From positions 1 through 64,000 of the forward strand of contig NZ_JAJSOK010000024.1 in assembly GCF_021283305.1 (NCBI RefSeq): DNA of 64,000 nucleotides, in the 5' to 3' direction. The translations under genes were made by a program, and so were the position numbers. Within the stretch, counting starts at the first letter, position 1; every line of letters starts with the position of its first letter. The DNA is from Pseudonocardia kujensis (GTDB lineage: Bacteria; Actinomycetota; Actinomycetes; Mycobacteriales; Pseudonocardiaceae). A model generated the notes under the pieces. That model was not told the origin of the DNA and ran no database searches. It saw only the letters and a list, made by a program, of their open reading frames with translations. This document shows positions 40,233-48,895 of this stretch, one piece after another.

Positions 40233-40697
40233 TCAGGACACGGGGTGGTAGGTGGCGGTGGCGCTCGCGACGACGTCGCCGCGGGCGTCGGTCACGTCGG
40301 CGGTGGCCTTGACGAGGCCGCCGGCGGCGGCGTTCGCGGAGCCGGCCATCGGCTCGGTGACGGCGGAGAGCACGGCGGTCACGCGGTAAGGGCGTCCGAC
40401 ATGGACGGTTCCGACGTAGCGCATGCGCAGGCTGGTGGTCACGGCCGGCGTGCCATCTCGCAACACGATGAGGTTGCCCATCGTCTCGTCGCAGATCAGG
40501 GCGACGATGCCGCCGTGCACCACGCCGGGGTAGGACTCGTAGTGGTGACCCAGGTCGAAGTCGGTGCGGAGGCCGTTCCCGTCGGCGGAGAAGGTCAGGC
40601 CGAGCCCGTGCGGGTTCCCTGGTGCGCACCCGAAGCAGCGGTGATCGGTCCGGGTGCGCCAGGGCAGAGCCACCGGAACGGCGGGTCCGACGGTCAC
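40233..40697 (-). CDS. Hotdog-fold thioesterase (PaaI/4HBT type)
   Basis: 154 residues. The N-terminal HRCFGCAPGNPHGLGL segment and VVHGGIVALICDETMGN, the catalytic helix of the 4HBT family with its acidic residue. Releases or proofreads acyl groups. The start overlaps the stop of the adjacent diiron gene; 10 bases separate it from the ACP. Confidence 0.85.
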   Translation of the reverse strand: MTVGPAVPVALPWRTRTDHRCFGCAPGNPHGLGLTFSADGNGLRTDFDLGHHYESYPGVVHGGIVALICDETMGNLIVLRDGTPAVTTSLRMRYVGTVHVGRPYRVTAVLSAVTEPMAGSANAAAGGLVKATADVTDARGDVVASATATYHPVS

Positions 40698-41521
40698 GAC
40701 AGGGCCTCGGCCAGGGCGCGCCGGACCTTGCCGTTGCTGGACAGGTCCCGGTCGGTCAACGAGCCGAAGGTCCTGCGGATCTTTCGCTGCAGCTCGTCGA
40801 GCTCGCCGGTGCCGGCCAGCCGGTCGAGGAACAGCTGGAAGCCGGTGTCGATGGTCTCGTGGCCCTCGAGTGCATCGAGACCGGACTTGAACACACTCAC
40901 GGGGTGCTTGATCGTGTCGTCCGACGTGTAGAAGTACAGCGTCTCCAGCACCGAGGCGAGCTCCTGAGGGTGCTGCGCCAGGCGCTGCGCGGCGAAGTGC
41001 CGGAACTCGCGGGCGTGCCCGGCCTCGTCGCGGCTCGCCCGCAGCAGGAGGTCGGCCAGCACCGGCTCCTGCACCCAGGTCGCGACCGCGCGGTACACGT
41101 GGTTGACCGTCAGCTCGGAGATGATGTTGGTCGCCAAGGTTGCCGAGGGCGTGGAGCCTGGCTCGTAGGGGGCGCGCATCGCGGCGACGGCGCGGGAGTC
41201 CACGTCCTCGCCCACCGCCTGTAGCCAGGACGTGAACGCGTAGTGGTGCTGGACCTCCTGGTACCCCCAGATCACCGCGAAGGCGGAGAAGTCGTAGTCG
41301 TCCGCGAACTCGTTGAGGAAGCCGTGCACGGCGGCGATGACGTTGGACTCGCCCATCACCGCGCTCTTCACGAGGGTGACGTGCTCCGGCCTCACCAGGG
41401 ACCGGTCGATGGTCGACAGGTCGAGCTGGGCGAGCTTCCAGTGGCTGCGGTCGTAGTGACGGAAGACGTCCAGGCTGTGCATGGCGTCCATACCGGGGAT
41501 CGTGCTGGTCACGTCGGTCAC
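40694..41521 (-). CDS. Diiron oxygenase/desaturase-like protein
   Basis: 275 residues. Helical, with YQEVQHHYAF (ExxHH) and SRDEAGHAREF (DExxH) as paired iron motifs in the same arrangement as the desaturase at 38305, but diverged. Probably a second acyl-ACP desaturase or a hydroxylase. ATG 41521 overlaps the FAAL stop. Confidence 0.65.
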   Translation of the reverse strand: MTDVTSTIPGMDAMHSLDVFRHYDRSHWKLAQLDLSTIDRSLVRPEHVTLVKSAVMGESNVIAAVHGFLNEFADDYDFSAFAVIWGYQEVQHHYAFTSWLQAVGEDVDSRAVAAMRAPYEPGSTPSATLATNIISELTVNHVYRAVATWVQEPVLADLLLRASRDEAGHAREFRHFAAQRLAQHPQELASVLETLYFYTSDDTIKHPVSVFKSGLDALEGHETIDTGFQLFLDRLAGTGELDELQRKIRRTFGSLTDRDLSSNGKVRRALAEALS

Positions 41522-43131
41522 CTCTCGAGGAGCGCGGCTGTCGCCAGTCGGCGCAGCTTTCCGCTGGTGGTGCGCGGCAGGGAGTCGGGTGCGGTGAGGT
41601 GGACCGTCAGCGCCGACAGGCCCAGCGCGCGGCGGACCCGCGCGGCGATCGCGTGGCGGAGCGCCTTGTGCTCCGCTTCCGGCGCGGCCGTCTCGGCGAC
41701 GACCGCGACGTGTTCGTGCGGTTCGAGGCGGGCGAGCGCCACGCAGCGGCCGCGCCGCACGCCGGGGACCGCGCCGGCCTCGGCCTCGACGTCTGCGGGG
41801 TAGGTGTTCACACCGCGGACGGTGATCATCTCCTTGACGCGGCCGGCGAAGAACAGCTCGCCCCCGCGCAGGTAGCCGAGGTCGCCGGTGCGCAGCCAGC
41901 CGTCGTCCGTGAAGGGACAGGTGCCGTCGAGGTAGCCGCCGGTCACGGCCGCGCCGCGGAGCTCGATCTCCCCGACGGTGCCGTCCGGAGCACCGCCGGC
42001 GATCCTGACCTCCATTCCCGGGACCGCACGGCCGAGCCCCATGATCTCCTTGGTGCCGGGGACCACCCGCCCGCGAGTCAGCTCCTCCCGGTCAACGGCG
42101 TCGACGACGGGGGTACGTCCGAGCGGCGGTAACGTCGCGACCAGCGTCGCCTCGGCCATGCCGTAGCCGGGTGTCATGGCCTCGGCGCGGAAACCCGCCG
42201 GCGCGAACCGCGCGCCGAAGGCGGCCACCGAGGCCGGGCGGATGATCTCCGCGCCGTTGAAGCAGACCCGCCAGGCGGAGAGTTCGAGGCCCTGCGGTTC
42301 CGCGTCGAGCAGGGCGTCGAACGCGAAGTTCGGCATGGTCGAGATGGTCGAGCGGGTGGCGGCGAACTCGGCGAGCCAGCGACCCGGGTCCTTGACGAAC
42401 GCGGCCGGGTTCCAGAGGTTGACCGGGATGCCGGTGAAGATTCCGGTCAGCGTGCCGAACAGGCCCATGTCGTGGAACAGCGGCAGCCAGGAGGCGTGCG
42501 CGTCAGCGGGCCCGAGCGCGATCGCCTCGGTGATCGACTCGGCGCAGGCCAGGACGTTCGCGTGGGTGAGCACTACGCCTTTCGGCGCCGAGGTGCTGCC
42601 GGAGGTGAACTGCAGGACAGCCGGACTCGCGGGGTCCACCGATCGGGGCGCGAGCTCCGCGCTCGAGTCGACGAGCGCCCTCGAGTCCAGGACCGCTGAC
42701 GCACCGAATTGGGCGGCCCGCGCGCCCAGCATGCGCTGCAGCCGTGTCGAGAGGACGAGATGGCGCATCCCGGACGCGGCGACGATCGTCGCCGTCCGGT
42801 GGCCGTACTCCACGAGGTCGCGCAGCCCGGCGGGCAGCGGCAGCGGGCAGGCCGCCGTACCGAGCCGGGAGGCGGCGAAGACGGCCTGCAGGAACTCCGG
42901 CCCGTTGGGGGCGAGCAGGCCGATCGTGTCACCGGGTCCGGCACCGTGCTCGGCGAGCCCGGCAGCCATTCGCGTCGAGGAGGCCACCAGCTCGGCGTAG
43001 GTCAGCTCGGCGTTCTCGGAGTGGAAGCGGATGCGCTGGTCCGGGCAGGTCGCCGCCACGGCGTCGAGCCGCTCGTGCAGGGTGGGCTCGGTCCGGGGCG
43101 CCTCTCGCGGGACGGGCGGGAGGGCACTCAT
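41518..43131 (-). CDS. Fatty acyl-AMP ligase (FAAL)
   Basis: 537 residues, ANL fold. P-loop QFTSGSTSAPKGVVLTH, WLPLFHDMGLFG (the FAAL-type HDMGL), GYGMAEATL, WLRTGDLGYL, GRVKEMITVRGVNTYPADVE, and LPRTTSGKLRR with the catalytic Lys. FAALs load free fatty acids as adenylates onto ACP or PKS domains. Here it probably primes the nearby ACP or the large PKS. ATG 43131 overlaps the flavoprotein stop. Confidence 0.87.
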   Translation of the reverse strand: MSALPPVPREAPRTEPTLHERLDAVAATCPDQRIRFHSENAELTYAELVASSTRMAAGLAEHGAGPGDTIGLLAPNGPEFLQAVFAASRLGTAACPLPLPAGLRDLVEYGHRTATIVAASGMRHLVLSTRLQRMLGARAAQFGASAVLDSRALVDSSAELAPRSVDPASPAVLQFTSGSTSAPKGVVLTHANVLACAESITEAIALGPADAHASWLPLFHDMGLFGTLTGIFTGIPVNLWNPAAFVKDPGRWLAEFAATRSTISTMPNFAFDALLDAEPQGLELSAWRVCFNGAEIIRPASVAAFGARFAPAGFRAEAMTPGYGMAEATLVATLPPLGRTPVVDAVDREELTRGRVVPGTKEIMGLGRAVPGMEVRIAGGAPDGTVGEIELRGAAVTGGYLDGTCPFTDDGWLRTGDLGYLRGGELFFAGRVKEMITVRGVNTYPADVEAEAGAVPGVRRGRCVALARLEPHEHVAVVAETAAPEAEHKALRHAIAARVRRALGLSALTVHLTAPDSLPRTTSGKLRRLATAALLER

Positions 43132-44411
43132 GCGGGCACCCCCACAGGTGCCTCGTGCGGCACGACCCGGTCGGAGCCCGGACGCAGCACACGGCCGAGG
43201 ATCCGCGGATGCAGCAGGGCGGCCGAGGGGTCGGTGAGATTGGCGACCCGGATCAGCGCCCGCGCGACCGCCGGGTCGGCGTGTCCGACGCGCTGCACTC
43301 GGGTCACGTAGGCGTCGAGCACCCGGGCCGGCAGCGGACGGTAGCCCCCCACCTCCGGCAGCGCCAGATCGGCGCGGGTGGCGATCTTCCAGGCTGCGGT
43401 GCAGAGCCTGCCGATCGTGCGGTTCACGTCGCGGGTTCGCCGACCGTCCCATGCCCGCAGCGCAGTGACCTGCTGTGCGGCGAGGGTCATCCCCTGGGCG
43501 TAGAGCGGGTTCAGGCTGCACACCGAGTCGCCCACGACCACGAGGCCCTCCGGGAGGCAGCGATGCAGGTCGTAGCGCCGGTGCCGGGAGCCGCGGAACC
43601 GGAAGGGGACCGGGTCGTCGAGCGGCTCGCCGTGGGCCACGATGTTCCCGACCGGGCCGGCGGGCAGGGAGGCGGCGAAGGCGCGGAAGCCGATGTCGTC
43701 GAGCGGGGGATGGTCGCCCAGCAGGCCGGCGAGGGTGACCAGCCAGCGGTCGCCCTCGACGGCCATCGCGCCGCCGCCGCGGGACCGCGGCACGGTCGAG
43801 ACCAGCACGTTGAGGTCGCCGCCGAGGTCGTGGGGCAGACGCCGGTAGGTGCGGGTGGCGTAGCCGAGGCCGACGTCGACCCGGTCCTCGCGCGGCGCCC
43901 GCAGCCCGAGCTCCACGAAGTGGTCCGGGAGCCGCGAGGCGCGCCCGGACGCGTCCACCACGAGATCGGCGGCGAGCGTCGCGCCGTCGGCGAGCCGGAC
44001 GCCGGCGATCCGTCCGGCATCCAGCTCCAGACCGGTCGCGCTGCCCTCCTGGACCCGTACCACGCTCCGGCGGCGCAGGACGTCCTCGATCAAGGGCCGG
44101 GACGCCAGGACCGAGCGCAGCCCGGTCCGGGTCGGATGCAGCCTGCGGCCGTGCAGGAACCAGCGGGTCTGCACGAGCGGCTCGGCGGTCAGGGCTCCGG
44201 CGGCGACGAGCTCGTCGGTGAAGCCGGGATGCAGCTCCTCGACGATCCGCCTGCCGCGGTCGAGCAGCCCGTGCAGGTGGCGGCCCTGCGGGGCCCCGCG
44301 GCGCGCACCGGTCCCGGTGTCCCGCTCGACGAGGACCACGGGGCCGCGCTCGGCGAGCACCCGCGCGGCGAGCAGCCCGGCGATCCCGCCCCCGATCACG
44401 ACGGAGCGCAT
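43128..44411 (-). CDS. FAD-dependent oxidoreductase
   Basis: 427 residues. Rossmann start VVIGGGIAGLLAARVLAERG, then LVVDASGRASRLPD and EGLVVVGDSVCSLNPLYAQG (GD motif of aromatic-hydroxylase/halogenase-type flavoproteins). Likely hydroxylates or epoxidises the lipid product. In the middle of the minus-strand operon. Confidence 0.8.
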   Translation of the reverse strand: MRSVVIGGGIAGLLAARVLAERGPVVLVERDTGTGARRGAPQGRHLHGLLDRGRRIVEELHPGFTDELVAAGALTAEPLVQTRWFLHGRRLHPTRTGLRSVLASRPLIEDVLRRRSVVRVQEGSATGLELDAGRIAGVRLADGATLAADLVVDASGRASRLPDHFVELGLRAPREDRVDVGLGYATRTYRRLPHDLGGDLNVLVSTVPRSRGGGAMAVEGDRWLVTLAGLLGDHPPLDDIGFRAFAASLPAGPVGNIVAHGEPLDDPVPFRFRGSRHRRYDLHRCLPEGLVVVGDSVCSLNPLYAQGMTLAAQQVTALRAWDGRRTRDVNRTIGRLCTAAWKIATRADLALPEVGGYRPLPARVLDAYVTRVQRVGHADPAVARALIRVANLTDPSAALLHPRILGRVLRPGSDRVVPHEAPVGVPA

Positions 44412-44843
44412 CTACAGTCCCAGGATCTCGGGCGCAGTGGCGAGGGCGCGCAGCCGCTCCAGCGGGTCCGCGACCAGCTTGCGGGCGGCAAGGTCGAGCA
44501 AGCCGGACACACTGGTCACCTCGGCGGCCACCGTCCCGTCCCCGAGACGGGTCAGCGGCTGGGTGATCCGCGCGGTCTTCCCGGTGCCCCACTCGAACTC
44601 GCACCCGACGGTGATCCGGTCGTCGTAGCGCAGCTCGCGGCGGTAGGCGATCGTCGTCTCCAGCATGATCGGCATGACGCCGTTCGTGAGGAGGGTCTGC
44701 GCCGACAGTCCGGCCGCCCGCAGGCACTCCCACCGGGCGTGCTCGGCGTAGTCGAGGTACACGGTGTGCCGGACGTGCCCGAGGGCGTCGATCTCGTAGC
44801 CCCGCACGGTCAGCTCGGTGCGGTGCGTGGTGGGGGCGCTCAT
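44412..44843 (-). CDS. Acyl-CoA/ACP thioesterase (4HBT)
   Basis: 143 residues. DALGHVRHTVYLDYAEHARWE is the YbgC/FcbC-type hotdog signature with catalytic Asp. Probably the first gene of the minus-strand lipid operon. The 163 bases upstream separate it from the divergent P450 and must hold both promoters. Its stop lies next to the flavoprotein ATG. Confidence 0.85.
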   Translation of the reverse strand: MSAPTTHRTELTVRGYEIDALGHVRHTVYLDYAEHARWECLRAAGLSAQTLLTNGVMPIMLETTIAYRRELRYDDRITVGCEFEWGTGKTARITQPLTRLGDGTVAAEVTSVSGLLDLAARKLVADPLERLRALATAPEILGL

Positions 44844-45006
44844 GGTCCCAGCAGACCGATTCGAACCCAGCCCGGTCAACGCCGCCGGTAATGCGGGAAT
44901 CGTGCCATCGCGGACGCCGATCGACGTTCGGAGAACGGTCGGAGTGGTCCCGCCCCGGCCATTCACGGTTCAACCGCGAGTCATTTTCGGAAGGTGGGCT
45001 CGAAGG

Positions 45007-46209
45007 ATGACGACCGAACTGTCCCCGCCCGTGTTCGACGCGTTCGCGCCGCAACACCGCCCCGATCCCTACTCCCGCTACGCTCTCGTGCGCGAGGCGA
45101 CCCCCTACCTCGACAGCGGCTTCGGTGTCGAGTTCGTGACCCGGCACGCCGAGTGTACGCAGATCCTGTCCGAGACCCTGTGGAGCCATCGCGACGAGGC
45201 CGAGCTGTTCCATCCCGAGGCGGCGAAGGTCGACCTGCCGACCTCGTTCCTGTGGATGGACCCGCCGGACCACACCCGGCTGCGCAGGCTGGTGAGCAAG
45301 GCTTTCACCCCGAAGAGCGTCACGGACCTGCGGCCTCGGATCACCGCGCTCGTCACGGAGCTGATCGAGGCGGCCCTCGAGGAGGGGACCGTCGAGGCGA
45401 TCGAGGCGATCGCCTATCCGCTGCCGCTCGTCGTGATCTGCGAGCTGCTGGGGGTGGAGGACACCGAGCTGGTGCACCGGGTCGGCCCGCACCTCGCGCG
45501 CGGCTTCGATCCGGACTTCGTGCTGTCGCCCGAGGAGTGCGATGCTCGCGACCTGGCCTCGCGCGAGATCCTGCTGCATTTCGCCGAGCTGATCGCCGAG
45601 CGCCGTACACGGCCGCGGAACGACCTGGTCAGCGGCCTCACGCAGGTCTACGACTCCGGCGACGTCCTCACCGAGGGGGAAATGCTGGCGACCTGCGTGA
45701 CGATGCTGATCGCCGGTCACGAGACCACGGTGAACATGGTCGGCAACGGGCTGCTCGCGTTCACCCGCAACACCGACCAGCTCGCCCCCGTCCGCGAGAA
45801 CCCCGAGCTGGCGGGCCCGACGGTCGACGAGGTGCTGCGCTTCGACTCGCCGGTGCACATGACCACCCGGACCGCGAAGCAGGACCTGGTGGTGGGGGAC
45901 CGGACGTTCCCGGAGGGGCACAACGTCTGCATCCTGGTCGGCTCGGCGAACCGCGATCCGCGGGCCTACGACAATCCGGACGCGTTCGACGTCACCCGCT
46001 ACGCCGGCACCGCCGCCACCCCGCGGCACCTCGGCTTCGCCCTGGGCATTCACTACTGCATGGGCGCTGCCCTCGCCCGCCTCGAGGGCGAGGTCCTCTT
46101 CCGGGAGCTGGCCCGCCGGGTGCGGACGCTGGAGCTCGCGGGCGATCCGGTCTACCGCCCGAACCTGCTCATCCGCGGCCTGAAGGAACTGCCTCTCCGA
46201 TTCGCCTGA
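45007..46209 (+). CDS. Cytochrome P450
   Basis: 400 residues. I-helix MLIAGHETTVNM (canonical AGHETT), ExxR in VDEVLRFDSPVH, heme loop FALGIHYCMGAALAR. GGAAGGTGG upstream of ATG 45007. No partner reductase is adjacent; the PDR-type reductase at 51557 is a candidate. Divergent from the lipid operon and probably part of it. Confidence 0.92.
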   Translation: MTTELSPPVFDAFAPQHRPDPYSRYALVREATPYLDSGFGVEFVTRHAECTQILSETLWSHRDEAELFHPEAAKVDLPTSFLWMDPPDHTRLRRLVSKAFTPKSVTDLRPRITALVTELIEAALEEGTVEAIEAIAYPLPLVVICELLGVEDTELVHRVGPHLARGFDPDFVLSPEECDARDLASREILLHFAELIAERRTRPRNDLVSGLTQVYDSGDVLTEGEMLATCVTMLIAGHETTVNMVGNGLLAFTRNTDQLAPVRENPELAGPTVDEVLRFDSPVHMTTRTAKQDLVVGDRTFPEGHNVCILVGSANRDPRAYDNPDAFDVTRYAGTAATPRHLGFALGIHYCMGAALARLEGEVLFRELARRVRTLELAGDPVYRPNLLIRGLKELPLRFA

Positions 46210-46224
46210 AGAACGTACGGACGG

Positions 46225-46255
46225 CACTTTCGCTCACCAGGTGCGAGCGAAAGTG
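46225..46255. terminator. Bidirectional terminator hairpin
   Basis: CACTTTCGCTC (46225-46235) pairs with GAGCGAAAGTG (46245-46255) over 9 bases, between the convergent P450 and ABC-permease genes. Confidence 0.75.
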
Positions 46256-46262
46256 TCGTCCC

Positions 46263-47132
46263 CTACTTGAGGCCCGAGCGGACGAATCCGTCGACGATTC
46301 TGCGTTGCAGGATCAGGTACAGCAGGAGGACGGGCAGGCAGGCCAGTCCCGCCGTCGCCATGAGCGGTCCCCATTGGGTGCCCTCGGGGCCGATGAAGCT
46401 GTGCAGGGCGAGCTGAAGGACGTTGTTGGTGCGCTGCAGGACCAGTGCGGGCCAGAAGTACTCGTTCCACGCGTTGATGAAAAGCAGCACGCCGAGCGCC
46501 GCGAGGGCCGGCCACAGGTTCGGGACCACGACCGTCCACAGCGTCGACCACGCCCCACGCCCGTCCATCCGCGCCGCCTCGAGCAGCTCGTGCGGGATCG
46601 ACCGCAGGTGCGAGCGGAGCATGATCACCGCCAGCGCCGAGCACAGGTTGGGGATGACCACCCCGGTGATGGTGTTGAGCGTTCCGAGCTGGTTCAGCAG
46701 CGCGTAGTTCGGCACCATCGTCACCTGGAACGGCACCAGCCAGGTGGCCACGAACACGAGGTAGAGCGTGTTCTGCAGGCGGAAGCGCCACGCCGCGAAC
46801 GCGTACCCGGCCAGCAGCCCGGTGACCAGCTGCCCGAGCGCGATCAGCGCCGCCATCACGAACGTGTTGAGCAGCAGTTGGGGGAGATCGACCGTGTCCC
46901 GCGCTTCGGCGTAGCTGGCGACCGACAGGGGCCAGGGGAACGGTCTCAGCGAGTAGATGTCCTCGGGGGCCCGCAGCGACGTCGCGTACAACCAGTACAC
47001 GGGCACGATGCACAGCAGCCCGAGGCCGCCGAGCACGACATGGCCCAGCACCGTGCGCACCCGCGACTCGCGGAGCACGACCGCCCCGTCCGACGGCGTG
47101 TGCGCCGGAGTGGTGACCTCGATCAGCGTCAT
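46263..47132 (-). CDS. ABC sugar/glycerol-phosphate permease (UgpE/MalG-like)
   Basis: 289 residues, six helices, EAA loop ELLEAARMDGRGAWSTLW before the last helices, MalG-type C-terminus. Partner of the permease at 47151. Together with the binding protein and ATPase it forms a carbohydrate-uptake-1 type importer. Last gene of the operon, ahead of the shared terminator. Confidence 0.88.
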   Translation of the reverse strand: MTLIEVTTPAHTPSDGAVVLRESRVRTVLGHVVLGGLGLLCIVPVYWLYATSLRAPEDIYSLRPFPWPLSVASYAEARDTVDLPQLLLNTFVMAALIALGQLVTGLLAGYAFAAWRFRLQNTLYLVFVATWLVPFQVTMVPNYALLNQLGTLNTITGVVIPNLCSALAVIMLRSHLRSIPHELLEAARMDGRGAWSTLWTVVVPNLWPALAALGVLLFINAWNEYFWPALVLQRTNNVLQLALHSFIGPEGTQWGPLMATAGLACLPVLLLYLILQRRIVDGFVRSGLK

Positions 47133-47150
47133 CGGGACCTCACGAGCCGG

Positions 47151-48110
47151 TCAGGAGTCATGGAAGGTCAGCCGTTCGGTGAGACGCACCAGCACCAGCG
47201 CCACCATCCCGAAGAGCACGAAGAAGATCATCCCCGCGGCCGCTCCGAGCCCGGCGTCGAAGGAGCCGAAGGCGTAGTCCCAGAGCAGGTAGTAGACGTT
47301 CGTGGTGGCGCCGGACGGGCCGCCGTGGGTGATGGTGTTGACCAGCGGGAAGCTCCACTGTGCGGCCAACAACAGGGTCATGAGCAGCAGGAACGACAGC
47401 GTCGGGGACAGCAGCGGGAGCGTGATCCAGCGGGTGGTCTGCCAGCGCGTGGCGCCGTCGAGGGAGGCCGACGCCGAGTACTCGGAGTCGATCCCCGCGA
47501 GCCCGGCCGCGACGACCAGCGTCGCGAAGCCGAGCACGTGCCAGCCCGTGATCACGATGATCGCGACCTGGGCGGGCCCGGGCTCCTGCAGCCAGTTCGT
47601 GGTGGTGCCGAGCACCCGGTTGACCAGGCCGCCCCGCGGGTCGAGCATCCACTGCCACACCGCGGCCCCTGCGACCGGCGCGACGAGCAGCGGCGCGAAG
47701 ACCATCGCCTGGTAGACCGTCGCGGCTCGGCCCCGCACCCGCCGCGCGAGCAGGCCGACGACCGTCGGCACCACCAGCGTGAACGGCAGCAGCCCCAGGA
47801 TCAGCACCGCGGTGCGGCCGAGGGCGGCCGTGAAGTCCGGCAGGGCGAACAGCCGTTCGTAGTTGCTGAACCCGACGAACTTCGCCGGGCTCGTCGGCAG
47901 CAGGTTCCACGACAGGAAGGACAGCTGGATGGAGGTGACCAGCGGCCGGTAGACCCATACGCCCAGCAGCGCGAGCCCCGGGGCGAGGAACAGGTACGGC
48001 GGGGCCGCCCGCGCGATCCGCCGCAGCAGCGGGACAGCGACGGCCGCCGGGGCCGCGACCCGCTCCGGGGCCGCGACCTCGACGAACGTCTCGGGGGCCA
48101 TGACGGTCAT
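47151..48110 (-). CDS. ABC sugar/glycerol-phosphate permease (UgpA/MalF-like)
   Basis: 319 residues, six helices (YLFLAPGLALLGVWVY start). The loop SASASLDGATRWQTTRWITLP is the EAA motif. ATG 48110 overlaps the phosphodiesterase stop; the open frame further upstream is shadow sequence. It pairs with the UgpE-like subunit. Confidence 0.88.
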   Translation of the reverse strand: MTVMAPETFVEVAAPERVAAPAAVAVPLLRRIARAAPPYLFLAPGLALLGVWVYRPLVTSIQLSFLSWNLLPTSPAKFVGFSNYERLFALPDFTAALGRTAVLILGLLPFTLVVPTVVGLLARRVRGRAATVYQAMVFAPLLVAPVAGAAVWQWMLDPRGGLVNRVLGTTTNWLQEPGPAQVAIIVITGWHVLGFATLVVAAGLAGIDSEYSASASLDGATRWQTTRWITLPLLSPTLSFLLLMTLLLAAQWSFPLVNTITHGGPSGATTNVYYLLWDYAFGSFDAGLGAAAGMIFFVLFGMVALVLVRLTERLTFHDS

Positions 48111-48895
48111 CCCGGGATCCGCTCCCGCATCCAGGCCACCCGCTCGGTGGCGTCGACGTCGTAGACGGGTTCCCCGCCGAGCGGGACCGCCGTCGCGACC
48201 GCGGTCCCGTCGAGAAGGTCGATGCGGGAGAGCGCCGCGCCCGAGACCCCGCGCAGTCGTCCGGCGGGCGGGAAGGGGTCGACCTGGTAGACGAGCGCGG
48301 GTGCGACCCATACCGGAATCCCGGCGAGTGTGCCGGCTCCGGCGTGGTGGGCGTGTCCGCAGACGATCATGCGGATATCCGAGCCCGCCACGACCTCGGC
48401 GAGCTTCTCCGGCTCGCGCAGCCGGAGCAGGTCCACCGAGGGCACCGGCGACGGCAGCGGCGGATGGTGCAGTACCAGTACGGTGCCGTTGGGAGCCGGG
48501 GTGGCCAGCTCCGCGGCCAGCCACTCGAGCTGCTCGGGATCGACCCTGCCGTGGTGGTGGCCCGGGATCGTGCTGTCCAGGGCCACCACGCGCGCGCCTC
48601 CCGTCCGGACCACGCGGTCCGGGGTGCCGAAGGCGGCGGTGAACGCGGCGAGCTCGTCGTGGTTGCCCATCACCGGCACCACCGGGACGGCGACCGGTTC
48701 CAGCAGCGCGCTCAGCTGCCGATACGCCTCGGGCTCGCCGTCGGCGGCGAGGTCCCCTGCGAGCAGCAGGGCATCCGGCGGCTCCGCGGCCGCGACCCGC
48801 GCGAGCGCCTCGCGCAGCGTCGCGGCCGAGCCGGGATCGGCGGTCAGGTGGGTGTCGGACAGGACGGCCAAACAGGGGCCCCTGCCGGGTTTCAC
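48107..48895 (-). CDS. Calcineurin-like phosphodiesterase (GpdQ/CpdA type)
   Basis: 262 residues with all metal motifs in order: LSDTHL, AGDLAADG, GNHDE, HHPPLPSP, CGHAHHAG. Members hydrolyse cyclic nucleotides or glycerophosphodiesters. Inside a glycerol-phosphate type transporter operon, a glycerophosphodiester substrate is more likely. GTG 48895 overlaps the binding-protein stop. Confidence 0.82.
   Translation of the reverse strand: MKPGRGPCLAVLSDTHLTADPGSAATLREALARVAAAEPPDALLLAGDLAADGEPEAYRQLSALLEPVAVPVVPVMGNHDELAAFTAAFGTPDRVVRTGGARVVALDSTIPGHHHGRVDPEQLEWLAAELATPAPNGTVLVLHHPPLPSPVPSVDLLRLREPEKLAEVVAGSDIRMIVCGHAHHAGAGTLAGIPVWVAPALVYQVDPFPPAGRLRGVSGAALSRIDLLDGTAVATAVPLGGEPVYDVDATERVAWMRERIPG

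Noticed and set aside
41518-46227. 1569-codon minus-strand open frame
   Set aside because: Only its FAAL part (to 43131) is coding; the rest is antisense or out of frame to well-supported genes.
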